Source: Deltaproteobacteria bacterium HGW-Deltaproteobacteria-4
Lineage (GTDB): Bacteria; Desulfobacterota; Desulfuromonadia; Desulfuromonadales; UBA2197
Direction of reading: 5' to 3'
DNA length: 64,000 nucleotides
Assembly (NCBI GenBank): GCA_002841765.1
Contig: PHAV01000009.1
Coordinates: forward strand, 62,001-126,000
A program made the translations under genes and the position numbers. The notes below the pieces were generated by a model. That model saw only the letters and a list, made by a program, of their open reading frames with translations. It did not search any database and had not been told where the DNA came from. This document shows, in pieces, positions 49,773 through 56,578 of the stretch (position 1 is its first letter; each line of letters begins with the position of its first letter).

Positions 49773-51035
49773 TCACTCCAGTGTGAAGAAGAAGGTTGCG
49801 CCCCTGCCCTGTTCACTCTCGGCCCAGACCCGCCCGCCATGACGTTTGACAATCCGTTCCACAGTAGCCAAGCCGATGCCGTGCCCCTCGACGTCCGTCC
49901 CGGGGAGGCGCTGAAAAGGAACGAACAGCTTATCGGCCAAAGCCATCTCGAAGCCCGGCCCATTGTCCCGGACAAAATAGACCGGTTTGCTTTCTCTCTC
50001 CGCGACTCCGAATTCGATAACTGCCCCCTCCTGATTGCCGGCAAACTTCCAGGCGTTGCCGAGAAGATTATCGAGGAGCGCCCATAACAGCCCTGCATCA
50101 CCGATGGCATCGATCCCGCTGGCGATTTGAAATGTAACCAGACGCTCTGGCTCGGCGGCTTTCAGTCCTTTGGCTACCTCGTCGGCAACCTGGCTCAGGT
50201 CAACTTTTTCCTGGCTCATGGCGACACGGGTGACACAGGAGAATTTGAGGAGGGTATCGATGAGCTGGTGCATCTGCCGGGAGCCTTCATACATCTCATG
50301 GATGTATCGCAAGCTCTCCGCATCGAGTTGGTTGCGACACAGGTCGCGGAGGACTTGACAATAGCCGCTAATGACCGTCAACGGCCGGCGCAGATCATGG
50401 GAAACGGTGTAGTTGAATGCCTCCAGCTCAATGTTCGCGGCTGCCAGTTCGGCGACGTGAGTGTCAAGATCGGTACTTAGAATTGCGAGCTTCTCTTCCA
50501 TTTTCCGGCGACCGGAAATATCGATGAGTACCGCGCGGCACTCCTGCCCAGAAGCGCTCACCACAGCTTCGATCTGCACATAGAGTCGAGACCTCCCCGC
50601 TGCCGTGAGCGGCACCTCGCAAGACTCCTTACCGGGACGGATAAAGACTTTGCCGAGAAATTCCGCGAAGAGGGGTCGGGCTTCCTGAGCGACGAACAGT
50701 CCAAAATTCCAGCCGGCTAACCGGGAGCGTTCCATCCCGAGGAAGCCGGCCGCTGTGAGGCTGGCGGCACGGACGACTCCGGCGCAGTCGAGGGTGACAT
50801 AGCCGACCGGGGCGAAATCGTAAAGGTCGGTGTAGGTTCCAAGCACCTGTTCGACTTCGTCCCGAGCCTGACGGAGCTCGGCATTTTGTATCTCCAGTTC
50901 GAGCTGGTGAACCTGCAACTTGTGCAGGAGTCGCGCTGTCTCATCCCCGGTTTTGGGGAGATCCTCTTTTGTCAGCTGTTTATCGGCGCGACGGAGTTGC
51001 ACAACCGCAGGCATTTTCCCATTGTCGATGGCCAT
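49773..51035 (-). CDS. Soluble PAS histidine kinase
   Basis: A 420-residue kinase without membrane helices. A short helical start (about 1-60) is followed by PAS/PAC (about 65-185; DFAPVGYVTLDCAGVVRAA), HisKA (NYTVSHDLRRPLTV) and HATPase_c (NLLGNAWKFAG, RDNGPGFEM, EGHGIGLATVERIV). NAWKFAG and DNGxGF are typical of the Geobacter-type phytochrome-like kinases. It is 33 bp after the small lipoprotein gene, under the same sigma-54 promoter. Its partner regulator is not adjacent; the NtrC-type regulator at 54.9 kb is a candidate. Confidence 0.9.
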   Translation of the reverse strand: MAIDNGKMPAVVQLRRADKQLTKEDLPKTGDETARLLHKLQVHQLELEIQNAELRQARDEVEQVLGTYTDLYDFAPVGYVTLDCAGVVRAASLTAAGFLGMERSRLAGWNFGLFVAQEARPLFAEFLGKVFIRPGKESCEVPLTAAGRSRLYVQIEAVVSASGQECRAVLIDISGRRKMEEKLAILSTDLDTHVAELAAANIELEAFNYTVSHDLRRPLTVISGYCQVLRDLCRNQLDAESLRYIHEMYEGSRQMHQLIDTLLKFSCVTRVAMSQEKVDLSQVADEVAKGLKAAEPERLVTFQIASGIDAIGDAGLLWALLDNLLGNAWKFAGNQEGAVIEFGVAERESKPVYFVRDNGPGFEMALADKLFVPFQRLPGTDVEGHGIGLATVERIVKRHGGRVWAESEQGRGATFFFTLE

Positions 51036-51068
51036 GGCAACTCTCCCGCACCAATCAGCTTTATGATG

Positions 51069-51206
51069 TTAATGTTTTCCGCGATGATGGCCACCATGGT
51101 CTCCGCCACCAGGACGATAGCCGACTGGTTCTACCCAGATGCACCCCGACAATGTCGAGGCGATCATCAACAGAATGGTGAGTTTAAGTAAAAGTGATTT
51201 TTTCAT
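51069..51206 (-). CDS. Small His/Gly-rich lipoprotein
   Basis: A 45-residue lipoprotein: signal MKKSLLLKLTILLMIAST with lipobox LSGC, then IWVEPVGYRPGGGDHGGHHRGKH. The mature part is about 24 residues with several His. AAAGGAAAATTTCC precedes the ATG. It lies directly downstream of a sigma-54 promoter (51276-51292) and 33 bp ahead of the PAS kinase gene, so it could feed an envelope or metal signal to that kinase; this is inference from position. Too short to compare confidently with known families. Confidence 0.65.
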   Translation of the reverse strand: MKKSLLLKLTILLMIASTLSGCIWVEPVGYRPGGGDHGGHHRGKH

Positions 51207-51275
51207 TAGGAAATTTTCCTTTCGGTGTTTGTTGCGGGGAGAAGATGAAGCGGCGGATGTACTGAAATGATAGTT

Positions 51276-51422
51276 TACAACTAGCGTGCCAGTGCTGTGG
51301 CACAGGCATCAATAGCGCAACAATATGATTATAAAGGTAATATTTGAAGCTAGGCGGGGAAGGGGGGAATAGAGTCTGGCAACGGAATCCGCCACACCTG
51401 ACATAACCGTTATATCTGACGG
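51276..51422 (-). promoter_or_regulatory. Sigma-54 promoter with 34-bp upstream dyad (copy 3)
   Basis: On the minus strand TGGCACGCTAGTTGTA has GG at 51290-51289 and GT at the -12 position (51278-51277). The upstream element CCGTCAGATATAACGG starts at 51422 and ends TGGCGGAT (about 51387). The element start is 132 bp from the -24 GG. It drives the lipoprotein-kinase pair. Confidence 0.8.
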
Positions 51423-51445
51423 CTAGCTTGCCATTCGGTGAAAGG

Positions 51446-51694
51446 TCATGTACACAGTGGGTCAGGCGCACACAACCGCGCAGGCGAAGAGTTTATTCGC
51501 CACACTCTTTTTCGTGGAGCCTTTCCCGCAGGCGGGCGTTGATCACCGGCGCCAAAGGAGAGGAGGAGAATGATCACCAGTGGCGCATCGAAATACCAGC
51601 CCAGGAAGCTCACCTGCGTTTGCTGGGAATTTTCTACCGCAAAATATGCCATCACCGCCGAAACGACAATGGCTGCTATCAGTGCAAATTTCAA
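51446..51694 (-). CDS. LapA-like small membrane protein, probably frameshifted
   Basis: Starts at TTG 51694, six bases after AGGAGG. The first 50 residues (LIAAIVVSAVMAYFAVENSQ, TQVSFLGWYFDAPLVIILLL, SFGAG) match LapA/DUF1049-type two-helix inner membrane proteins. The rest (DQRPPAGKAPRKRV... to 51446) looks out of frame. The alternative frame reads VINARLRERLHEKECGE and stops at 51493, a believable charged C-terminal helix. A one-base change or a short deletion at about 51545-51550 would explain it. Homologues usually have about 20 more residues before this tail, so some coding sequence may be missing. Confidence 0.6.
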   Translation of the reverse strand: MKFALIAAIVVSAVMAYFAVENSQQTQVSFLGWYFDAPLVIILLLSFGAGDQRPPAGKAPRKRVWRINSSPARLCAPDPLCT

Positions 51695-51840
51695 GATCGA
51701 CCTCCTGAATTTTCACTAAGAATCCGGTTATGAATCGTGCCGCCGGCGGCGAGAGCGCTGGCTTCTTCCCATCGGTGCGGATGGATGAGAACGAGCATAG
51801 AGCCCCGCGGAAGTTCCGATGATTGGCCACCTAAGACAGC

Positions 51841-51870
51841 AAAAAGCATGGCCCCATTCGGGGCCATGCT
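51841..51870 (-). terminator. Terminator of the CsbD-BON-OMP-PA2779 operon
   Basis: AAGCATGGCCCC / GGGGCCATGCTT (12-bp perfect stem) with TTTT on the minus-strand 3' side. It follows the PA2779-family gene by about 25 bp and so ends the operon that begins at 54635. Confidence 0.85.
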
Positions 51871-51894
51871 TGTCACAGACCGTCAGTTCACTAT

Positions 51895-52299
51895 TTAATT
51901 TACAAACGGATAAACATCGGTCAACCCGAGGAGGTCGGTAAAGAGCAGGACGAGAAAGATAAAGACCAGAGCGCCGACCAGACCACCGACACCGAAATCA
52001 GCCGCAGCCGGCAGGGAATCGATATTCTGCGCCAGCTTCATCACTTCCTGATCGGTCAAACTGTTCACCCGGACTAACGCTTCCTCAGCGGTAACGCCAT
52101 GGCCCTGCAGGGCGGCGCCGATATCTTCACGGGCCAGAAGCGTGGCGAGACGGGCACGACTGGCGTCCACCTCCTGGGCACTCACCATCGTCGCGCTCTC
52201 AACCAGAGCCGCATTGGCGAGGGGAACGGCAATCGTATGGAAGGACATGAGCATGATCAATAGCAGCGCGGTTTTTTGAAAGAAACGGGATAAATACAT
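51895..52299 (-). CDS. PA2779-family membrane protein
   Basis: A 134-residue protein with an N-terminal hydrophobic stretch (ALLLIMLMSFHTIAVPLANA) and a C-terminal helix (VGGLVGALVFIFLVLLFTDLLGL). Between them is EVDASRARLATLLAREDIGAAL and GVTAEEALVRVNSLTDQEVMKLA, the conserved segment of the PA2779 family. Function unknown. ATG at 52299 behind GGAGATCTTGCC was chosen; the open frame extends to 52329. Last gene of the envelope operon, before the terminator. PA2779 is often followed by a cysteine peptidase gene, which is absent here. Confidence 0.85.
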   Translation of the reverse strand: MYLSRFFQKTALLLIMLMSFHTIAVPLANAALVESATMVSAQEVDASRARLATLLAREDIGAALQGHGVTAEEALVRVNSLTDQEVMKLAQNIDSLPAAADFGVGGLVGALVFIFLVLLFTDLLGLTDVYPFVN

Positions 52300-52369
52300 G
52301 GCAAGATCTCCTTGGTTGGGTGATAACAAAATCGCGACGGGTTAAAGCTCTTCACTTAGACGCAGGAAA

Positions 52370-52981
52370 TCAAAGTCTGAAGCCGATAGCGGCTGTCGTA
52401 ACAAAACCGTCCAGCTCGATATGCTGGCCGCCGAAGGAAGGCTCGGCCCACAAATATTTCCCTTCCAGACCGACAAACAGGTTGTCCTGTAAATTAAAAT
52501 TTACACCGGCACCGGCGTGTAAGCCGTAGGTAATTTCTGTCGAGCCTTCTACGTCACCGCTGTTGTCATTCACGTCGAGATCGGAGATGTACGCGCCGAT
52601 TCCGAACAACCCATAAGGCTCGATCCACCCGAGCGGGAGAAGAATCTTCCCGGTGGCGAGGAGCGGCACAACTGTCAGCTTTGTTTCACCGGGTGACGCC
52701 AGCGGAGAACCTTCGCTCTCAAAATAGCCGACACCAAATTCAACGGCCAGAATCGGCAGGATGTAGTGACCGACAGCGACCTCGCCGGCAAACCCGCTCT
52801 TGCTGTCGATGTGTTCCCGGTCACCGGCATTGAAATTGTCCAGGTCGTAAGATGAACTGGGTGAATAGATGCCGCCCTTGAGCGCCAGATAATTCCCCTC
52901 ACCGGCTGCCGCTTTTGCCTGAGGGGTGAAGCCGATCAACGCGCCGGCAAGAACAAGAAGTAAAACTGTTGTTTTTTTCAT
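52370..52981 (-). CDS. Outer membrane beta-barrel protein (OmpW/OMP_b-brl type)
   Basis: A 203-residue protein with a signal peptide (to about residue 25, AKAAAG) and an eight-stranded barrel pattern: YLALKGGIYSPS, GFAGEVAVGHYI, LAVEFGVGYFESE, LTVVPLLATGKI, PYGLFGIGAYIS, TYGLHAGAGVNF, FVGLEGKYLWAEP, and a terminal TTAAIGFRL ending with Leu. It resembles small channel barrels of the OmpW kind or Acinetobacter/Geobacter OMP_b-brl. No substrate known. Sits between the BON-repeat gene and PA2779 gene. Confidence 0.85.
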   Translation of the reverse strand: MKKTTVLLLVLAGALIGFTPQAKAAAGEGNYLALKGGIYSPSSSYDLDNFNAGDREHIDSKSGFAGEVAVGHYILPILAVEFGVGYFESEGSPLASPGETKLTVVPLLATGKILLPLGWIEPYGLFGIGAYISDLDVNDNSGDVEGSTEITYGLHAGAGVNFNLQDNLFVGLEGKYLWAEPSFGGQHIELDGFVTTAAIGFRL

Positions 52982-53012
52982 AACGTCTCCTTGAGGTGTG
53001 GTTAACTCCCTA

Positions 53013-53762
53013 TTACTCGACGATCATCCGATTCTCTACAGCCTTGACGCCGTTGACGTCGTTCGCAAGTTTCGTCGCCAGATCCATTTCTGCGATGTTG
53101 CGAGCCTTGCCCTGCAAAGTCACCACGCCATCCTTCGTTGTGACTTTGGTGTTGAGGGCACTGGTCGAGCGGTGATACAGCAGGGTCATCTTGACCTGGG
53201 CGGTGAGGGAAGAGTCATCGATCTTGTCGCCTATGGAGCGGTTCTCTTCGGCAACCCCGGCCACGGTCATTTCATTCACGACGTCTTTAACTCCCTCGAT
53301 ATCCTTGACATATTCTGTTGTCAGCTCTCTTTGTGCCGGACTGGACGCCGCCCCTTTCAAGGTCACGATGCCGTCTTTGACGTCAACCTCGGTCCTGGCG
53401 CTGACGCTGCGATGGAAAAGGAGCGTCGATTTCACTTTGGCGACGAGCCATGCATCGGAGCCTTTAGCGGGATCGCTTTTGATCTTCAGCTGATTATCCA
53501 CACTCTTGACGTTGGGAATTCCCGCAACGGTCTCCTGGGCTAACATTTTGTGCGATTCATTGAGAACCACCCCGGTCACGGTGACGGCGCCGTCTTTGGA
53601 CTTGATTTTAATATCATCCTCTTGCAGGTAGGTTTTAAAGGTGTACGACTGCTTGGCCGTTGCTTCAATGTTGCTGTCCATTTTCGACGCCTGCACCGGG
53701 ACACTGAACGCGACAAGTGTCGCCGCAGCCAGCATCATGCTTTTAGAAAATTTTACTTTCAT
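53013..53762 (-). CDS. OsmY-like triple BON protein
   Basis: A 249-residue secreted protein with signal peptide (about 1-25, LVAFSVPVQA) and three BON domains (about 37-97, 105-170, 182-249). Each has KVKSTLLFHRSVSA / VTLKGAASSPAQ / VKDVVNEMTV-like blocks. Relatives such as OsmY are periplasmic proteins induced by osmotic or envelope stress. The second and third domains are more alike than the first, suggesting an internal duplication. It follows the CsbD gene by 49 bp in the operon. Confidence 0.9.
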   Translation of the reverse strand: MKVKFSKSMMLAAATLVAFSVPVQASKMDSNIEATAKQSYTFKTYLQEDDIKIKSKDGAVTVTGVVLNESHKMLAQETVAGIPNVKSVDNQLKIKSDPAKGSDAWLVAKVKSTLLFHRSVSARTEVDVKDGIVTLKGAASSPAQRELTTEYVKDIEGVKDVVNEMTVAGVAEENRSIGDKIDDSSLTAQVKMTLLYHRSTSALNTKVTTKDGVVTLQGKARNIAEMDLATKLANDVNGVKAVENRMIVE

Positions 53763-53811
53763 GCCATCTTCTCCATTTATGTATTAGTTGTTTATGGAAC
53801 TTACATTCTCA

Positions 53812-53991
53812 CTATTTTTCAAATACCTTCTTGATCTGGCCGATCTTTCCCTGAACTTTGCCAGCGATCTTTTCATCGCTCCCCTCAGCAGCCAACGCCG
53901 GATTATCGGATAATTTTCCGGCAAGCTCCTTTGCTGTCCCCTTCAGTTCGTGAATCGCGCCTTCGACCTGGTCCTTGCTGCTTGCTTTCAT
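53812..53991 (-). CDS. CsbD-family stress protein
   Basis: A 59-residue protein. KDQVEGAIHELKGTAKELAGK and EKIAGKVQGKIGQIKKVFEK are the two halves of a CsbD domain, a general-stress protein family common in proteobacteria with unknown biochemical role. The ATG (53989-53991) overlaps the end of the SARP-like gene by 4 bp (ATGA), so translation is coupled. Second gene of the operon started by the sigma-54 promoter at 54.7 kb. Confidence 0.92.
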   Translation of the reverse strand: MKASSKDQVEGAIHELKGTAKELAGKLSDNPALAAEGSDEKIAGKVQGKIGQIKKVFEK

Positions 53992-54635
53992 GATCTTTCT
54001 CCTGATGACAAGGTGAATGGCTCTTTTCCGCCGAATTTCCCGGTTTTTTGAAAATTATCCCTATCGGATCGGACCGTGTCGATCGTCGATAAAGCGTTGC
54101 GGGTTTGCCAGATGCCGTCCTTGACAGCGGCCTTGTAAAGGGATTCGAGTTCCCTCCGGGTGTGTTCAATGATCTTTCCCGGCATTCCCGGCAGATAGCT
54201 GCCGGCATAAAGTAAATTTGCCCGGCTGAATTTTTTGCGGGCACCGCCAAGATCGTCAAGAGACACCAGGTTGAGACCATCGACAACAGTGCGGTAAAAC
54301 TCAAAGACATCCAGATGGATCCCTTGTGGATCGATCCTGATTCCTTCCGGTCCGATAATGAGCGGATTGAAGCCCACTTCTTTGATCAAAAAATGGTGGA
54401 GTGGCCGGATAAAAAGCTCTTCCAACTGCCGCCGGCTGCTGCGGGTCTCCGGCACCCCGAAGAGCGAGCGGCAGATCCGGTCCCAGGTGAAGTAGAGATC
54501 CAGCGGCGAAATGAGGGAACAAAAGAGGACTTTTAAGCGTTCATCCTGCCAGTTTGCCGCCACCGTCTTGCCTTCGACGGAAATACGGAAACGACCCAGA
54601 GTCTGGATGTCCAACGCGTAAACAGGTTTATTCAT
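53988..54635 (-). CDS. SARP/BTAD-like transcription regulator
   Basis: A 215-residue protein. Its N-terminus IQTLGRFRISVEGKTVAANW is the start of an OmpR-like winged-helix as in SARP activators, continuing LKVLFCSLIS, WDRICRSLFG and SRRQLEELF, ending with the wing (GPEGIRIDPQGIHLDVFEF). A short BTAD-like helical tail follows (about 110-185, RANLLYAGSYLPGMPGKIIEHTRRELE). The combination fits bacterial activators of the SARP type without the ATPase part. It heads the CsbD-BON-OMP-PA2779 operon and may feed back on it. Confidence 0.78.
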   Translation of the reverse strand: MNKPVYALDIQTLGRFRISVEGKTVAANWQDERLKVLFCSLISPLDLYFTWDRICRSLFGVPETRSSRRQLEELFIRPLHHFLIKEVGFNPLIIGPEGIRIDPQGIHLDVFEFYRTVVDGLNLVSLDDLGGARKKFSRANLLYAGSYLPGMPGKIIEHTRRELESLYKAAVKDGIWQTRNALSTIDTVRSDRDNFQKTGKFGGKEPFTLSSGERS

Positions 54636-54714
54636 GGGCCTCCCTGAAAATTGAGATCAACTCGGGTACAGCAAAAAGAACGCCGCTATTCATCTCTTGC
54701 CAAAAAGACAAAGT

Positions 54715-54859
54715 GCGACGAACGTGCCAGAGAAGAACCGCGAATCAGGGAAGTGCAACAGTCTGATTTTACAGGAGAAAAAGAGAAGTGAACCGAAATG
54801 AGAGAGGGAAGCCGTTGAAGCGAATCCGTCAGGTCTAACGTAACTGCCATATATGAAGG
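54715..54859 (-). promoter_or_regulatory. Sigma-54 promoter with 34-bp upstream dyad (copy 4)
   Basis: On the minus strand TGGCACGTTCGTCGCA has GG at 54728-54727 and GC at 54716-54715. The upstream element CCTTCATATATGGCAG starts at 54859 and ends TGACGGATTC (54822). The element start is 131 bp from the -24 GG. It drives the regulator-CsbD-BON operon at 54635-51895. The rest of the 317-bp gap holds only a GC-rich hairpin. Confidence 0.8.
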
Positions 54860-54905
54860 ATGAAAGTAGAGGAAACTAACTCCTCCAAGCCTCGGGGAAG
54901 TCTTG

Positions 54906-54938
54906 AAGCTCCCCCTCCTTATTCAAGGAGGGGGCTGG
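54906..54938. repeat. GC-rich hairpin after the NtrC-type regulator gene
   Basis: AGCTCCCCCTCCTTATTCAAGGAGGGGGCT, 12-bp stem, with CCCCCCAGC on its minus-strand upstream side. It has no clear T-run. The layout resembles interspersed palindromic repeats seen downstream of genes in many bacteria. One copy in this window, so repeat status is uncertain. Confidence 0.35.
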
Positions 54939-54952
54939 GGGGTGGTCGACGT

Positions 54953-56578
54953 TTACTGCCGCACAATCCCGTATTTTCGCATCCGGGCGCGTAGCGTGCT
55001 GGCATTGAGGCCAAGAATCAGCGCGGCCCCGTTCTTCCCTTCGATCCGCCAGCCGGTCTTCTGGAGGACCTGGAGGATGTGGTCATGTTCCAAATCGATG
55101 AGAGCCTTGATCTCCTGACCACCCGGTTCTTCGCTCTTACCGAAGGTGTCGAAGCGGTCGAGGACCTGGAGGGAGCTCCCCTGGCTGATGATCACCGCGC
55201 GTTCGATAACACTTTCCAGCTCGCGCACGTTGCCGGGCCAGTGGTATTCCTCCAGGGTCCTCAGGGTCTCCTTGGAGACGGTCTCGATCTTCTTACCGAT
55301 TTTAGCGTTAAATTTACTGACAAAATGGTTGACGAGGAGCGGGATGTCGTCCTTGCGCTGCCGCAACGGCGGCATGGTGATGGGGAAGACATTGAGACGG
55401 TAATAGAGGTCTTCCCGGAACCTGCCGTTCTTGACTTCTTCGGCGAGATTGCGGTTGGTAGCAGCGATAATCCGCACATCGGTCTTCAGGGTGCGGGGGC
55501 TGCCAAGGCGCTCAAACTCGCCATCCTGAATCACCCGCAGCAGTTTGGATTGCAGCTCCAGAGGCATCTCGCCGATTTCATCGAGAAAGATGGTGCCGCC
55601 ATCGGCCAGTTCAAAACGTCCGATCTGCCGGGCATCCGAGCCGGTAAACGCTCCTCGTTCCCGGCCGAAGAGCTCGCTTTCGACGAGCGCCGCCGGCAGG
55701 GTCGTGCAGTTGACCGTGATCAGGGGCCGGGATTTGCGCGTGCTTCTGCTGTGGATGGCGCGGGCGACCACGCCCTTGCCGGTGCCGGTCTCGCCGAGGA
55801 GAAGTACGGTCGCATTCATCGGTGCGACCTGCTCGACCTGGGTAAAGACCCGCGCCAGAATGTTACTTTGGCCGATGATCTCGCCAAAGTTGTATTGCCT
55901 GGCCACCTCCTGCTCCAGATAAATATTCTCCGCTTCAAGCTGGTCCTTCAAGCGCTTGATCTCCGCGTAGGTCTCCAGAAGTGATCCTTCGGCCTTCTTG
56001 CGCTCGGCGATTTCCTGTGAGAGCTGTGCATTCGTCTGGCGGAGATCGCCGGTCCGTTCCTGCACCGTCTCTTCGAGCATCTTGTTGTAATCATCAAGCT
56101 TTTTGTGCAGGAGCCGCACTTCCAGCATGTTGTGGATACGCATCCTGACCTCCACCAGATCAAAGGGCTTACTGATGAAATCACGGGCCCCGGCTTGCAG
56201 GGCCCGGGTCTTGTGGCCGGGTTGCGCCGTGATCACCAGCACCGGCAGGTAGCTGTCCGTTTCGATACTTTTCAGTTCTTCCATCACCGCAAAGCCATCC
56301 ATAACCGGCATCTGCAGGTCGAGCAGGATCAGGTCGTAGTGATTTTCCCGGTGCAGCGCGCAGACCTCCCGGGGTTGCGTCGTTGCGGTCACAGCGGTGT
56401 AGCCGGCGTCACGCAGTAATTCCGCCAGCAGTGTGACATTGTCCTCGCGATCGTCAACGATGAGAATGTTGGCGCTGAGAATATTGGCGCTGAGAATATT
56501 GGCGCTGAGAATATTGGCGCTGAGAATATTGGCGCTGAGAATATTGGCGCTGAGAATATTGGATTCCGGAATCTTCAT
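54953..56578 (-). CDS. NtrC-type response regulator with tandem-repeat N-terminus
   Basis: A 541-residue regulator. Residues 1-36 are MKIPES plus six copies of NILSA; the receiver starts at NILIVDDRED, has acceptor Asp in LILLDLQMP and Lys in ISKPFD. A coiled coil (about 155-235) leads to AAA+ (about 240-470: GETGTGKG, GAFTGS in the GAFTGA loop, GGTIFLDEIGEM) and a Fis-type helix-turn-helix (AALILGLNASTLRARMRKYG). It should activate sigma-54 promoters. It overlaps the hybrid kinase gene by 4 bp. It sits among five sigma-54 promoters sharing one element, so it is the best candidate for binding that element (inference). Confidence 0.92.
   Translation of the reverse strand: MKIPESNILSANILSANILSANILSANILSANILSANILIVDDREDNVTLLAELLRDAGYTAVTATTQPREVCALHRENHYDLILLDLQMPVMDGFAVMEELKSIETDSYLPVLVITAQPGHKTRALQAGARDFISKPFDLVEVRMRIHNMLEVRLLHKKLDDYNKMLEETVQERTGDLRQTNAQLSQEIAERKKAEGSLLETYAEIKRLKDQLEAENIYLEQEVARQYNFGEIIGQSNILARVFTQVEQVAPMNATVLLLGETGTGKGVVARAIHSRSTRKSRPLITVNCTTLPAALVESELFGRERGAFTGSDARQIGRFELADGGTIFLDEIGEMPLELQSKLLRVIQDGEFERLGSPRTLKTDVRIIAATNRNLAEEVKNGRFREDLYYRLNVFPITMPPLRQRKDDIPLLVNHFVSKFNAKIGKKIETVSKETLRTLEEYHWPGNVRELESVIERAVIISQGSSLQVLDRFDTFGKSEEPGGQEIKALIDLEHDHILQVLQKTGWRIEGKNGAALILGLNASTLRARMRKYGIVRQ
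56462..56562. repeat. 15-bp tandem repeat in the regulator's 5' coding end
   Basis: GAGAATATTGGCGCT repeated: one variant copy (GAGAATGTTGGCGCT, 56462-56476), five perfect copies (56477-56551) and a partial copy (56552-56562). The period is a multiple of three, so copy changes keep frame and only lengthen or shorten the N-terminal NILSA string. Confidence 0.95.

Noticed and set aside
51691-51876. 61-residue open frame after the PA2779 gene
   Set aside because: It overlaps the terminator hairpin and has no ribosome site.
54906-54938. GC-rich hairpin as the terminator of the regulator gene
   Set aside because: It has no T-run on the minus strand; recorded only as a hairpin or possible repeat.
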